From NCBI RefSeq assembly GCF_015831345.1, contig NZ_JADWYS010000001.1:630118-694117 (forward strand): 64,000 bases of DNA, written 5' to 3'. The DNA is from Caenimonas aquaedulcis. GTDB taxonomy: Bacteria; Pseudomonadota; Gammaproteobacteria; Burkholderiales; Burkholderiaceae_C. Positions 62,457-64,000 of this stretch are shown here, in pieces; positions within the stretch are counted from its first letter, which is position 1, and each line of letters starts with the position of its first letter. The position numbers and the translations under genes are program-made. The notes beneath the pieces are model-generated. The model saw only the letters and a program-made list of their open reading frames with translations, did no database searches and was not told where the DNA came from.

Positions 62457-64000
<1,544 letters not shown>

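Overview
The window is about 64 kb of GC-rich chromosomal DNA, densely packed and mostly without foreign features. The gene content (rimP-nusA-infB-rbfA-truB-typA, yejABEF, lptFG/pepA/holC, CysB plus sbp-cysTWA, pobA with an IclR regulator, a Bug-type tripartite-tricarboxylate binding protein) and the protein sequences point to a betaproteobacterium of the Burkholderiales, probably Comamonadaceae (Ramlibacter/Variovorax-like). This placement is inference from gene families; no rRNA is present. No IS element, integrase, phage gene or CRISPR array was seen. No gene-free gap exceeds about 260 bases.

Layout. 1-6.7 kb (minus): the translation/transcription operon rimP-nusA-infB-rbfA-truB-typA, with typA cut by the left edge, driven by a good sigma70 promoter followed at once by an attenuator-like hairpin. 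6.8-12.7 kb (minus): the yejABEF peptide importer with arfB at its end. 12.7-15.9 kb: fabI facing a LytTR two-component operon. 16-19.8 kb: a large PLP decarboxylase divergent from an NfeD/SPFH pair. 19.8-21.7 kb: a MerR-type regulator fused to a degenerate class III cyclase-like domain, with a small partner gene and a striking phased operator array. 21.85 kb: tRNA-Ser(GGA). 22-30.6 kb (minus): two overlapping hybrid histidine kinase genes, one of 2193 residues with a long tandem HAMP array. 30.9-37 kb: a branched-chain amino-acid binding protein, holC, pepA, and divergently lptF-lptG-cbiX. 37.1-40.3 kb: CysB, an aminotransferase, a Tat-exported Rieske-like protein and a DUF3309 peptide. 40.3-49.4 kb: hrpA carrying an in-frame palindromic insertion, a degenerate GGDEF membrane protein, argA-VOC, and a phosphoribosyltransferase/erythromycin-esterase-like pair. 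49.4-53.8 kb (minus): sbp-cysT-cysW-cysA-dsbB. 53.9-57.9 kb: IclR regulator/pobA, Bug protein, CoA transferase. 57.9-62.3 kb: a stress-type cluster (beta/gamma-crystallin plus glycine-zipper protein, basic 57-aa protein, Ku, BON, CsbD, MFS, KGG-motif protein). 62.4 kb to the right edge: a YgiQ-type radical SAM protein, truncated at its N-terminus.

How the parts fit. Sulfur assimilation appears at two loci: CysB with a CbiX-like chelatase, and the sulfate importer. Signal transduction is heavy: a LytTR pair, two hybrid kinases with five receiver-like domains, and the MerR-cyclase fusion. The most unusual items are the HAMP-array kinase with its exact 276-bp DNA period, the MerR-cyclase gene with GTCTA/TAGAC sites spaced at 10 bp over its promoter, palindromic repeats inside coding sequence (hrpA and the start of the MFS gene), and a two-box motif shared by the promoters of three stress-type genes.
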